The notes beneath the pieces are model-generated. The model was given only the letters and a program-made list of their open reading frames with translations, ran no database searches and was not told the origin of the DNA. The position numbers and the translations under genes are program-made. Below, in pieces: positions 34,158 through 41,497 of a stretch of 64,000 bases of DNA (the stretch's first letter is position 1; each line of letters opens with the position of its first letter). This DNA comes from Polaromonas sp. 39-63-25 (lineage in GTDB: Bacteria > Pseudomonadota > Gammaproteobacteria > Burkholderiales > Burkholderiaceae_C): positions 336,891 through 400,890 of the forward strand of contig NZ_NCJH01000007.1 of assembly GCF_002278925.1 (NCBI RefSeq), read 5' to 3'.

Positions 34158-35168
34158 TCAGGACTCGGGCTTGAAGCCGGATCGCCGGATCACCGGCGTC
34201 CACTGTGTGTTGAAAGCCTTGAACGACGCCTCGGTCTGCGCCTGGGTCATGGCCACCGGCACCATTTTGGCGGCAGTGAATTTGGCGCGCGTTTCGGGCT
34301 CGGACATGATCTGGAACACCGCCTTGCTCAGCAACTCCACCGTGGCCCGGGGCGTGGTGGATGGGGCAAAAAACGTGTTCCAGCCCACGGCACTGAGCGG
34401 CAGGCCCTGCTCCTTGAAGGTAGGCACCGTGGGCGAAAACGGCGAACGCTTGAGGCCCGAGGTGGCCAGGATGCGCAGCTTGCCGCCTTCATGCTGCGGT
34501 AGCAGGGAGTCCAGCGTGTCAAATGCCAGGGGGATCTGCCCGCCGATCAGGTCGGTGATCAGCGGCGCGGACCCCCGGTAACCCACCACCTCGATGTTTA
34601 CCTGCGCCATGTAGCTGAGCATCAGCGAGAAAAAATGCGGCAGGCTGCCGGTGCCGGGCACGCCGGCATTGGCCTTGGTCGGGTTGGCGCGAATCCACGC
34701 CAGCATGTGCTGCACTTCTTTGACCGGCAGGGCGGACCCGACCGCCACGCCGAAATCGTAATCCGTGACGGCGGCGACCGGTACATAGTCTTTTTGCACG
34801 TCATATTTGAGGTCTTTGTAGATCAGGGGCGACACGCTCATCACGGCAGGGTTGGCCAGCAGCAACACCGTCTGGTCCGGCGGCGTATTGACCAGCTGCT
34901 GTGCAGCCAGCCGTCCACCGGCGCCGACGCGGTTCTCCACGATCACCGTGCGTTTGAGCAACTGCTGCAGGCGGTCGGCCACCAGCCGGGCCGCGCGGTC
35001 GGTACCGCCGCCCGGCGGATAGCCCACCACAATGCGCATCGGCCCGCTTTGGGCACGCGCCCAGCGCGGCACGCCAACGCCGGCGGCGAGCGCTCCCGCG
35101 GCGGCAGTGTGAATCAGGATTTTGCGGCGGTTGAAGGCAGGTGGTGCGAGCTCGAGGCGCTGTGGCAT
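34158..35168 (-). CDS. Bug-family (TTT system) solute-binding protein
   Basis: 336 residues. A Tat-like export signal ('NRRKILIHTAAAGALAAG', cleavage after WARA) is followed by the Bug signature 'MRIVVGYPPGGGTDRAAR' and 'TVIVENRVGAGGRLAAQ'. The fold is a type-II-like periplasmic binding protein of the tripartite tricarboxylate transporter class; no membrane TctA/B genes are near, which is usual for orphan Bug genes. ATG 35168 has GGAG upstream. It leads the operon with the sulfatase. Confidence 0.9.
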   Translation of the reverse strand: MPQRLELAPPAFNRRKILIHTAAAGALAAGVGVPRWARAQSGPMRIVVGYPPGGGTDRAARLVADRLQQLLKRTVIVENRVGAGGRLAAQQLVNTPPDQTVLLLANPAVMSVSPLIYKDLKYDVQKDYVPVAAVTDYDFGVAVGSALPVKEVQHMLAWIRANPTKANAGVPGTGSLPHFFSLMLSYMAQVNIEVVGYRGSAPLITDLIGGQIPLAFDTLDSLLPQHEGGKLRILATSGLKRSPFSPTVPTFKEQGLPLSAVGWNTFFAPSTTPRATVELLSKAVFQIMSEPETRAKFTAAKMVPVAMTQAQTEASFKAFNTQWTPVIRRSGFKPES

Positions 35169-35211
35169 GATGATTTCTCCGGTTTGGAGCCGCGATTTTC
35201 CCGGCACGTCC

Positions 35212-35230
35212 ATTGATTGCGGAAATCAAT
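35212..35230. promoter_or_regulatory. Candidate MarR operator ATTGATT-N5-AATCAAT
   Basis: A perfect 7-base inverted repeat with 5-base spacer in the 82-base gap between the Bug gene (start 35168) and marR (start 35251). Size and symmetry suit a MarR dimer, which would shut off both divergent genes until a ligand, perhaps a sulfate ester or aromatic acid, is present. Confidence 0.75.
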
Positions 35231-35250
35231 CATCGCCCGTAATAACCCTG

Positions 35251-35796
35251 ATGCCTCACTCCCTTCCTGCCGTGCCGCGTCTGGCGCAGCCAGAAACTCT
35301 CGACGACCTCCTGCTGTACCGGCTGAGTCGCCTGCAGGCGGCCGCTGGGGGTGTCGTGGTGCGTTACTGCGAAGGTCAATTTGGCATCACCCGGCGCGAG
35401 TGGCGCGTCCTGGCCGTGCTGGCTGCGCGCGGGCCCATGGGCTCGTCCGCGCTGGCGGAGCAGGCCCACCTGGACCGCCCGCGCACCTCCAAAGCAGTGA
35501 CGACGCTGGCCGGCAAAAAGCTGATCAGCCGCACCAGCCGCGCCGGGGACGCGCGGCACATCCAGCTGACGCTCACGCCAGCCGGCATTGCCCTGCACAG
35601 TGAGTTGTTTCCCTTGGTCAGCCGGATCAACCGCGACGTGCTTGCGGCCCTGACGCCCCAGGAAACGGCTCAACTTGGCGAGATGCTGGAACGCCTGCAG
35701 CAACGCGCTGACGTCATGGCCGGCCAGAACGGCCTGCCGATGGCCGACCGGCGCCATGGGAGCAGCGCGCGGCGCTACAAACCCGCGGCAGATTGA
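35251..35796 (+). CDS. MarR family transcriptional regulator
   Basis: 181 residues with a MarR winged HTH (about residues 45-115: 'GITRREWRVLAVLAARGPM', 'LDRPRTSKAVTTLAGKKLI', wing 'GDARHIQLTLTPAG') and flanking dimerisation helices. It is divergent from the Bug-sulfatase operon and shares an inverted-repeat operator with it. ATG 35251 was chosen because the HTH then lies at the usual distance from the start. Confidence 0.9.
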   Translation: MPHSLPAVPRLAQPETLDDLLLYRLSRLQAAAGGVVVRYCEGQFGITRREWRVLAVLAARGPMGSSALAEQAHLDRPRTSKAVTTLAGKKLISRTSRAGDARHIQLTLTPAGIALHSELFPLVSRINRDVLAALTPQETAQLGEMLERLQQRADVMAGQNGLPMADRRHGSSARRYKPAAD

Positions 35797-35822
35797 CTTT
35801 TCGGTCTGGGGCCATCCCCATT

Positions 35823-35879
35823 CAAGCAGGGGCTCCCTCGGGGGCAGGGAGCTACGCGAAGCGAGCGACCGTGGGGGCT
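35823..35879. repeat. GGCCCCCTCGGGGGC repeat, copy 3 (short)
   Basis: A shortened copy (lacks the inner CCGGC hairpin): 'aagcaggggctccctcgggg', GCAGGGAGC and 'cgaccgtgggggct'. Its right edge is one base from the GNAT stop codon. Confidence 0.65.
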
Positions 35880-35880
35880 T

Positions 35881-36606
35881 TTATATAGGCATGCGGTCGC
35901 GGCTGTCGCGCACGCCCTGCCGCACTTCCTGGACCATGGCCAGGATGTTCCAGAACTGTTTGGCCTGGACTTTCAGGCGGTAGTCGGTCTGGGCAATCTG
36001 CTCCTCGACGATCTCGGTCATGCGCGAGTCCAGGTCGGCCGGGGGCAGCTTGAGGTAGGCCTCGCTTTCCGAACCGTCGCGCTCGATCACGGCGCCGGCC
36101 TTGCGGGCGATGTTCAGCATGGCGGTGTTTTCGCTGAGCGCGTGGATGAACATCATGCTCACCCCCTCATTGCGTGAATGCATCACGGCGCGGTCGAACA
36201 GGCGCGCGCCGTAGCCGCGCCCGCGTGCGTGCTTGAGCACCGACACACCAAACTCGGCGCAGCTTTTCAGCTCCGGGTCGATCGACAGCGCCAGGTGCGC
36301 CATGGCGATCAGTTCGAGCTTGCGGTTGTAGATACCGAAAATCTCGTCGCGCTCGAAGTTCAGGCCGGCCACGTAACGCTGGATCTGTTCGTCGCGGGCG
36401 GCGTAGCCAAAACGCAGGTAACGGTCATGCGGCTCCAGCGCCAGCAAATGTTTTTCGATGCGTTCGCCGTGGGTGGGACCGATGGAGCGGATGGGCACCA
36501 GCACAGGCGGCCTGTGCGGCGCGCGCGCTGCGTCGTCCACCGGCGGGCGGAAGAACTCCTTGCCCGCAGAAATGGACGCTTTGATGAATGTGCCGGGGGT
36601 AACCAT
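35881..36606 (-). CDS. GNAT family N-acetyltransferase
   Basis: 241 residues. The acetyl-CoA binding loop region is 'HARGRGYGARLFDRAV' (Q/RxxGxG/A type), preceded by 'ELKSCAEFGVSV' and followed by 'MMFIHALSENTAMLNIARKAG'. The C-terminal 50 residues are a helical extension. Substrate unknown. It stands alone between the marR gene and the lrp gene. Confidence 0.82.
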   Translation of the reverse strand: MVTPGTFIKASISAGKEFFRPPVDDAARAPHRPPVLVPIRSIGPTHGERIEKHLLALEPHDRYLRFGYAARDEQIQRYVAGLNFERDEIFGIYNRKLELIAMAHLALSIDPELKSCAEFGVSVLKHARGRGYGARLFDRAVMHSRNEGVSMMFIHALSENTAMLNIARKAGAVIERDGSESEAYLKLPPADLDSRMTEIVEEQIAQTDYRLKVQAKQFWNILAMVQEVRQGVRDSRDRMPI

Positions 36607-36695
36607 AAGTTCAATATAAGGGTTTTCCCTAGAATGTCCAGCCCTGAAGGCTATTTAATCGCACGGCCCCGGGGAGACGCTCGGGTTTTTAGCAA

Positions 36696-36752
36696 AAAAT
36701 AGCCATTTGCCCTTATTGGATGGGCGCTGACAGCTATGAATATCGTAGCAAA
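36696..36752 (-). repeat. Dispersed ATAGCTG-type repeat, intergenic copy
   Basis: Minus-strand 'ttgctacgatattcatagct' then GTCAGCGCCC and a divergent 'aagggcaaatggctattt'. It occupies part of the 247-base gap between the GNAT and Lrp genes; nothing else is evident there. Confidence 0.6.
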
Positions 36753-36853
36753 TTTCCTCAAAAAACACCTGCCGAACCGGCATTAATCGACATCAAAAGG
36801 GTGGCCGGCCCCTAAATCAGCCCCTGACCAGGCCCACCGTGCAGGCCAGCGCA

Positions 36854-37327
36854 TCAAACCGGAACCGCCGTGGTCGACTTCACGCGGTCCAGCACAAAAC
36901 TGGTCTTGCAGTCCTGCACGCTGGGGTGTTTGAGCAGCGTGTCCATGATGAACCGGCTGTAGTGGCCCATGTCGGCCACAACCACACGCAACAGGTAATC
37001 CATCTCGCCGGTCAGCGCCGCACATTCCACCACCTCGGGCCAGGTCTGCACACTGGCGCGAAACAGGTCCATGGGGTTGCGCTTGTGCGACTCCGTGTGT
37101 TTTTCCAGCCGCACGTTGATGTAGGCGGTCAGCCCCAGCCCGACCGACTCGGGCCTGACCAGCGCCACATAGCGGTCGATCACGCCGCTTTCCTCCAGCC
37201 GCTTGACCCGCCGCAACACGGCGCTGGGCGACAGGCTGACCTGCTCGGCGATCTGTTCGTAAGTCGCCCGGCCGTCAGCTTGAAGGCTGCGCAGTATGAG
37301 CTTGTCCAGCTTGTCAAGTGCTTCCAT
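36854..37327 (-). CDS. Lrp/AsnC family regulator
   Basis: 157 residues: N-terminal HTH ('TYEQIAEQVSLSPSAVLRRV', about 22-42) and C-terminal RAM domain ('VVECAALTGEMDYLLRVVV'), the amino-acid-binding octamer domain. It is divergent from hppD-phhA with a 128-base spacer, so it most likely activates or represses phenylalanine/tyrosine catabolism in response to an aromatic amino acid. Confidence 0.9.
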   Translation of the reverse strand: MEALDKLDKLILRSLQADGRATYEQIAEQVSLSPSAVLRRVKRLEESGVIDRYVALVRPESVGLGLTAYINVRLEKHTESHKRNPMDLFRASVQTWPEVVECAALTGEMDYLLRVVVADMGHYSRFIMDTLLKHPSVQDCKTSFVLDRVKSTTAVPV

Positions 37328-37455
37328 AGGTCATATTTTGCAGGTTTACTGCGCATTCATCAAGTCTGGCGCCGTGTTTTGCATAAAAATTGATGTGCTA
37401 CACGTCTAAAGTGGATGTGCCGCTATTTTTTCTGAACCGCCTGGAGACAACACGC

Positions 37456-38592
37456 ATGAACGCAGCCATCACCAAACCCGCCCTGCCTTCCCCGCCAGCC
37501 GCCGCGGCTGCCTGGGACAACCCCATGGGCACGGACGGCTTCGAGTTCATTGAATACGCCGCGCCCGACCCCGCCGCCATGGGCGCCCTGTTCGAACGCA
37601 TGGGCTTCAAGCCGATTGCCAAACACCGCCACAAGAACGTGACGCTGTATCGCCAGGGCGGCATCAACTTCATCATCAACGCCGAGCCCGACTCCTTTGC
37701 CCAGCGTTTTGCGCGCCAGCACGGCCCCAGCGTCTGTGCCATCGCCTTTCGCGTGCAGGACGCCAAAGCCGCCTATGAACGCGCCATTTCCCTGGGCGCC
37801 TGGGGTTACGCCCACACCGCCGGCCCCGGCGAGCTGAACATTCCGGCGATCAAAGGCATTGGCGACTCCATCATCTATTTCATCGACCGCTGGCGCGGAA
37901 AAAACGGCGCCAGGGAAGGCGATATCGGCAACATCGGTTTTTTCGATGTGGACTTCGAACCCCTGCCGGGCGCCGAATTGAACCCCGTGGGCCACGGCCT
38001 GACCTATATCGACCACCTGACCCACAACGTGCACCGCGGCCGCATGGCCGAGTGGTCGGGTTTTTACGAGCGCCTGTTCAACTTCCGCGAGGTGCGTTAC
38101 TTCGACATCGAGGGTCAGGCCACCGGCGTCAAGAGCAAGGCCATGACCAGCCCCTGCGGCAAGATACGTATCCCGATCAACGAGGAGGGCAATGAAAAAG
38201 CCGGCCAGATCCAGGAATACCTCGACCGTTACCAGGGCGAAGGCATCCAGCACATTGCGATGGGATCCGACGACCTGTACGCCACGGTGGACGCGCTGCA
38301 GCTGAGCGGCATCAAGCTGCTCAACACCAGTGACACCTACTACGAGCTGCTCGACAAACGCATACCCGGCCACGGCGAAAACGTGGCCGAGCTGCGCTCG
38401 CGCAACATCCTGGTGGACGGCACGCCGGGCGAGCTGCTGCTGCAGATCTTCAGCGAAAACCAGCTCGGTCCGATCTTCTTCGAGTTCATCCAGCGCAAGG
38501 GCAACCAGGGTTTTGGCGAAGGCAACTTCAAGGCGCTGTTTGAAACCATGGAGCTCGACCAGATGCGCCGCGGCGTGCTGCAGACAGCATGA
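37456..38592 (+). CDS. hppD: 4-hydroxyphenylpyruvate dioxygenase
   Basis: 378 residues, two VOC-fold domains. The iron ligands are in 'YIDHLTHNVHRG' (His), 'IQHIAMGSDD' (His) and 'IFFEFIQRKG' (Glu). It converts 4-hydroxyphenylpyruvate to homogentisate in tyrosine breakdown. ATG 37456 follows GGAG; the frame is open further upstream but lacks a comparable site. Its stop overlaps the phhA start (ATGA), so the two are translationally coupled. Confidence 0.95.
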   Translation: MNAAITKPALPSPPAAAAAWDNPMGTDGFEFIEYAAPDPAAMGALFERMGFKPIAKHRHKNVTLYRQGGINFIINAEPDSFAQRFARQHGPSVCAIAFRVQDAKAAYERAISLGAWGYAHTAGPGELNIPAIKGIGDSIIYFIDRWRGKNGAREGDIGNIGFFDVDFEPLPGAELNPVGHGLTYIDHLTHNVHRGRMAEWSGFYERLFNFREVRYFDIEGQATGVKSKAMTSPCGKIRIPINEEGNEKAGQIQEYLDRYQGEGIQHIAMGSDDLYATVDALQLSGIKLLNTSDTYYELLDKRIPGHGENVAELRSRNILVDGTPGELLLQIFSENQLGPIFFEFIQRKGNQGFGEGNFKALFETMELDQMRRGVLQTA

Positions 38593-39560
38593 CAACCACC
38601 CTGTCACACGCAGCAATCAGCGATGACGCAGCCCGCGCCGCGAAGGGCCGCCCCGAGCAAGCGACGGCCCCCTCGGGGGGCGGCGAACCACACGCAGTGG
38701 GGAGCGTGGGGGCTGCTCCACCCGTCGTTTACGGCGCCAGCGACCGCCCACCACGCGGCGACTACGCGCGCGCCGGCGCAGACTACACCTGCCCGCAGGA
38801 CTACGACAGCTATACCGCCGCTGATCACGACACCTACCGTCGCCTGTACGAGCGCCAGGCTGCGCTGCTGCCCGGCCTGGCCTGCGACGAATTCATTGCC
38901 GCCCTGCCCTCGCTGGGCGCCAGCGACCACATTCCGCGTTTTGAAGACATCAACCAGCGTCTGCGCAAAGCCACCGGCTGGGAAATTGTCACCGTGCCCG
39001 GGCTGATTCCCGAGGTGCCCTTTTTCACGCTGCTGGCTAACCGCAAGTTTCCGGTGACCGACTGGATACGCAAGCCGGAAGAGTTCGACTACATCGTCGA
39101 GCCTGACGTCTTCCACGACCTGTTCGGCCATGTGCCGCTGCTGTTCAACCCCGTCTTTGCCGACCACATGCAGGAATACGGCAAGGGCGGGCTCAAGGCG
39201 CACGGCCTGGGCGCCTGCGAACAGCTCAGCCGGCTCTACTGGTACACCGTCGAGTTCGGCCTGATCCAGCAGAAAGACGGCCTGCGCGCCTACGGAGCCG
39301 GCATCCTGAGTTCATCGGGCGAGCTGCAGCATTCGGTGCAAAGCCCCGCGCCACAGCGCCTGCCGCTGGACATAAAACGCGTGATGCGCACCCGCTACAA
39401 GATCGACAGCTACCAGCAGACCTACTTCGTCATCAGCAGTTTCCAGGAACTGTTCGACAAGACCGCGCCCGATTTCACACCGATCTACCAGCGCCTCCGG
39501 GGCCTGCCCGACATCGCCGCCGATGCCAGGCCGGCTGAAGAAGAAGTCGTTCAACACTGA
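38589..39560 (+). CDS. phhA: Phenylalanine 4-monooxygenase
   Basis: 323 residues, monodomain bacterial type. Iron ligands: two His in 'DVFHDLFGHVPLL' and Glu in 'YWYTVEFGLIQ'; 'VPGLIPEVPFF' and 'RKFPVTDWIRKPEE' line the pterin and substrate site. It makes tyrosine from phenylalanine with tetrahydropterin. The conserved enzyme begins at about residue 45; the first 45 residues are low-complexity Gly/Ala/Pro-rich, and residues about 19-42 come from a repeat also found in intergenic DNA. Confidence 0.95.
   Translation: MTTTLSHAAISDDAARAAKGRPEQATAPSGGGEPHAVGSVGAAPPVVYGASDRPPRGDYARAGADYTCPQDYDSYTAADHDTYRRLYERQAALLPGLACDEFIAALPSLGASDHIPRFEDINQRLRKATGWEIVTVPGLIPEVPFFTLLANRKFPVTDWIRKPEEFDYIVEPDVFHDLFGHVPLLFNPVFADHMQEYGKGGLKAHGLGACEQLSRLYWYTVEFGLIQQKDGLRAYGAGILSSSGELQHSVQSPAPQRLPLDIKRVMRTRYKIDSYQQTYFVISSFQELFDKTAPDFTPIYQRLRGLPDIAADARPAEEEVVQH
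38645..38713 (+). repeat. GGCCCCCTCGGGGG repeat, diverged copy inside phhA
   Basis: 'acggccccctcggggggcgg', then CACGCAGTGG and GGAGCGTGGGGGCT, parallel to the intergenic copies at 4411, 32718 and 35823. It is in frame and encodes roughly residues 19-42 of PhhA. Confidence 0.65.
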
Positions 39561-39620
39561 AACAACATCGCGCGGCGCAGCAGGGGCGCCACAGCCATTG
39601 AATGGTCGTCGGGACGGTTT

Positions 39621-39651
39621 CCTCCTACAAAATGAGGAGGTAAAATTTTGT
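39621..39651 (+). promoter_or_regulatory. SD-sequestering hairpin before the cyclase-TPR gene
   Basis: CCTCCT (39621-39626) pairs with AGGAGG (39635-39640), and ACAAAAT (39627-39633) with ATTTTGT (39645-39651), so two stems compete for the same bases. AGGAGG is a perfect Shine-Dalgarno sequence but lies 24 bases from the ATG at 39665. A TTG 7 bases after it opens a six-codon frame whose TGA overlaps that ATG. This could be a coupled leader; unproven. Confidence 0.45.
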
Positions 39652-39664
39652 TACACCGTCTACG

Positions 39665-41458
39665 ATGAGGCTCCCATTGATTGAACTCCCTGCTGCCATG
39701 ACAAGAAACACGAAAGTGTTGCTGGTCATGGACGTGGTGGAGTCGGTCAGGATCATGGAGCAGGACCAGGATGGCTTTGTACGGCGGTGGCAACAACTCG
39801 TGGAAGAAGCGGAGCAGAACGTGCTGCCGCAGCATGGCGGGCGCATTGTCAAAAGCCTGGGTGACGGCCTGATGCTGGAATTTGCCAACGCCCAAAGTTG
39901 CGTTAAAGCCGCCTTCGCCCTGCACAGTTTCACGCGGCAGACCAATAACGGCTTGCGGCCCGAGCACCAGATGCACCTGCGCATGGGCGGCCACCTCGCA
40001 AGCTTCGTCACCGACCAGCACGACATCTACGGCACCGACGTCAACCTGACTTCGCGCGTGAGCACGCTGGCGGGTCCGGGGGAAACCGTGGTGACGGCCG
40101 ACATGCGGGATCAACTCGCGCCGCTGCTGGACGCAGACGTCGAAGACCTCGGCGAGTGCCACCTCAAACACGTCAAGGAGCCGGTGCGTGCCTACCGCGT
40201 CGGCCCGCCCGGTGATGCACCCATCGTCCCGCCGGGCAACGCGGTCGAGCTGAACCTGCGGCCCACGATTGCGGTGATCCCGTTTGCGATGCGCAGCAAC
40301 GAGCCCGGCCATGAACTGCTCGGTGAAGCATTGGCTGACGAGGTGATCGCGGCGCTGTCGCGGACCTCGGAATTGCATGTGATTTCGCGGTTGTCGACCA
40401 CGGTGTTTCGCGAGCGGCAGGAGGCTGTCGAAGATATTCGGACGCATCTGGGAGCCAGTTACATTCTCTCTGGGACCTGCCGCAGCATGGGCGCCCAATT
40501 GGCGCTGTTTGTCGAGTTAATCGATGCAAAGACCGGCCACGTGGCGTGGGCCGACAACCTGAAAGGCCAGGTACACGGACTGTTTGGTGCAGACGACGCA
40601 CTGATCGCTCGCCTCATCTCTGCAATAAGCACTGCGGTTATGTCTCAAGAATTACAGCGGGCGCGCAGCCATGCATTGCCGACACTTGAAGGCTACACCT
40701 TGCTTCTGGGCGCGGTATCGCTTATGCATCGCAATTCGTTCAGCGACTTCGACCGGGCACGGCAGATGCTTGAACACCTGATTGAACGCAGCCGCCGGCA
40801 CCCGGTCACCTACGCATGGCTGGCAAAATGGCATGTTCTCAAAGTGCAGCAGGGATGGACGCAAAATCCGGCACAGGAAACTCAGCTCGCGCAGCGCTGC
40901 ATCCAGCAGGCACTGGAAAATGATCCTGGCTGCGCTTTGGCCTGGACAGTCGACGGCTTTATCCACACCAACCTGTTGCGCCAACTGGACGCCGCAGACC
41001 ACCGCTACGGCCAGGCCTTATCGCTGAATCCGAACGACTCGCTTGCATGGTTGTTGAAGGGCATGCTGCGAGCATTTGCTGGCGAGGGCGCCCCTGCCAT
41101 GGAGAGCGTTACGCGTGCAACATCGCTGTCCCCGCTGGATCCTCTGCGCTATTTCTATGATTCATTAACCGCGTCGGCTTGCATTTCCAATGGCCAATAC
41201 GAAGAGTCGATTCGGAGCGCCAAGCGATCACTGCAGCTGAACATGATGCACACGTCGACCTATCGGGCGCTCGCGATGGCCCAGGCTCTTACGGGCAGAC
41301 TGGCGGACGCGAAACAAACCGTCAACCGCCTTCTCGATCTGGAACCAACTTTCACTGTCGCAAAGTTTTCGCAACGCTATCCGGGCAAAGACATCGCGCC
41401 GGACTACGCCGCAAAGCTGGCCGATGCCTTGCTCATGGCAGGTGCCCCCGCGCACTAA
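39665..41458 (+). CDS. Class III nucleotide cyclase with TolB-like and TPR regions
   Basis: 597 residues. The cyclase domain (about 15-195) keeps the key residues: metal Asp in 'LLVMDVVESV', Lys and second Asp in 'IVKSLGDGLMLEF', and the Asn/Arg pair in 'YGTDVNLTSRVS'. It should make cAMP (or cGMP). A TolB-like/FlgO-like domain ('PTIAVIPFAMRSNEP', about 210-330) and TPR-like helices follow. It has no transmembrane segment, so it is cytoplasmic. Start 39665 or Met12 (39698) are both possible. First gene of the operon with the GGY-repeat enzyme, 39 bases upstream. Confidence 0.85.
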   Translation: MRLPLIELPAAMTRNTKVLLVMDVVESVRIMEQDQDGFVRRWQQLVEEAEQNVLPQHGGRIVKSLGDGLMLEFANAQSCVKAAFALHSFTRQTNNGLRPEHQMHLRMGGHLASFVTDQHDIYGTDVNLTSRVSTLAGPGETVVTADMRDQLAPLLDADVEDLGECHLKHVKEPVRAYRVGPPGDAPIVPPGNAVELNLRPTIAVIPFAMRSNEPGHELLGEALADEVIAALSRTSELHVISRLSTTVFRERQEAVEDIRTHLGASYILSGTCRSMGAQLALFVELIDAKTGHVAWADNLKGQVHGLFGADDALIARLISAISTAVMSQELQRARSHALPTLEGYTLLLGAVSLMHRNSFSDFDRARQMLEHLIERSRRHPVTYAWLAKWHVLKVQQGWTQNPAQETQLAQRCIQQALENDPGCALAWTVDGFIHTNLLRQLDAADHRYGQALSLNPNDSLAWLLKGMLRAFAGEGAPAMESVTRATSLSPLDPLRYFYDSLTASACISNGQYEESIRSAKRSLQLNMMHTSTYRALAMAQALTGRLADAKQTVNRLLDLEPTFTVAKFSQRYPGKDIAPDYAAKLADALLMAGAPAH

Positions 41459-41497
41459 ATTCAAGATTTATCTAACCCAACAATCAGGAGGGGCACT

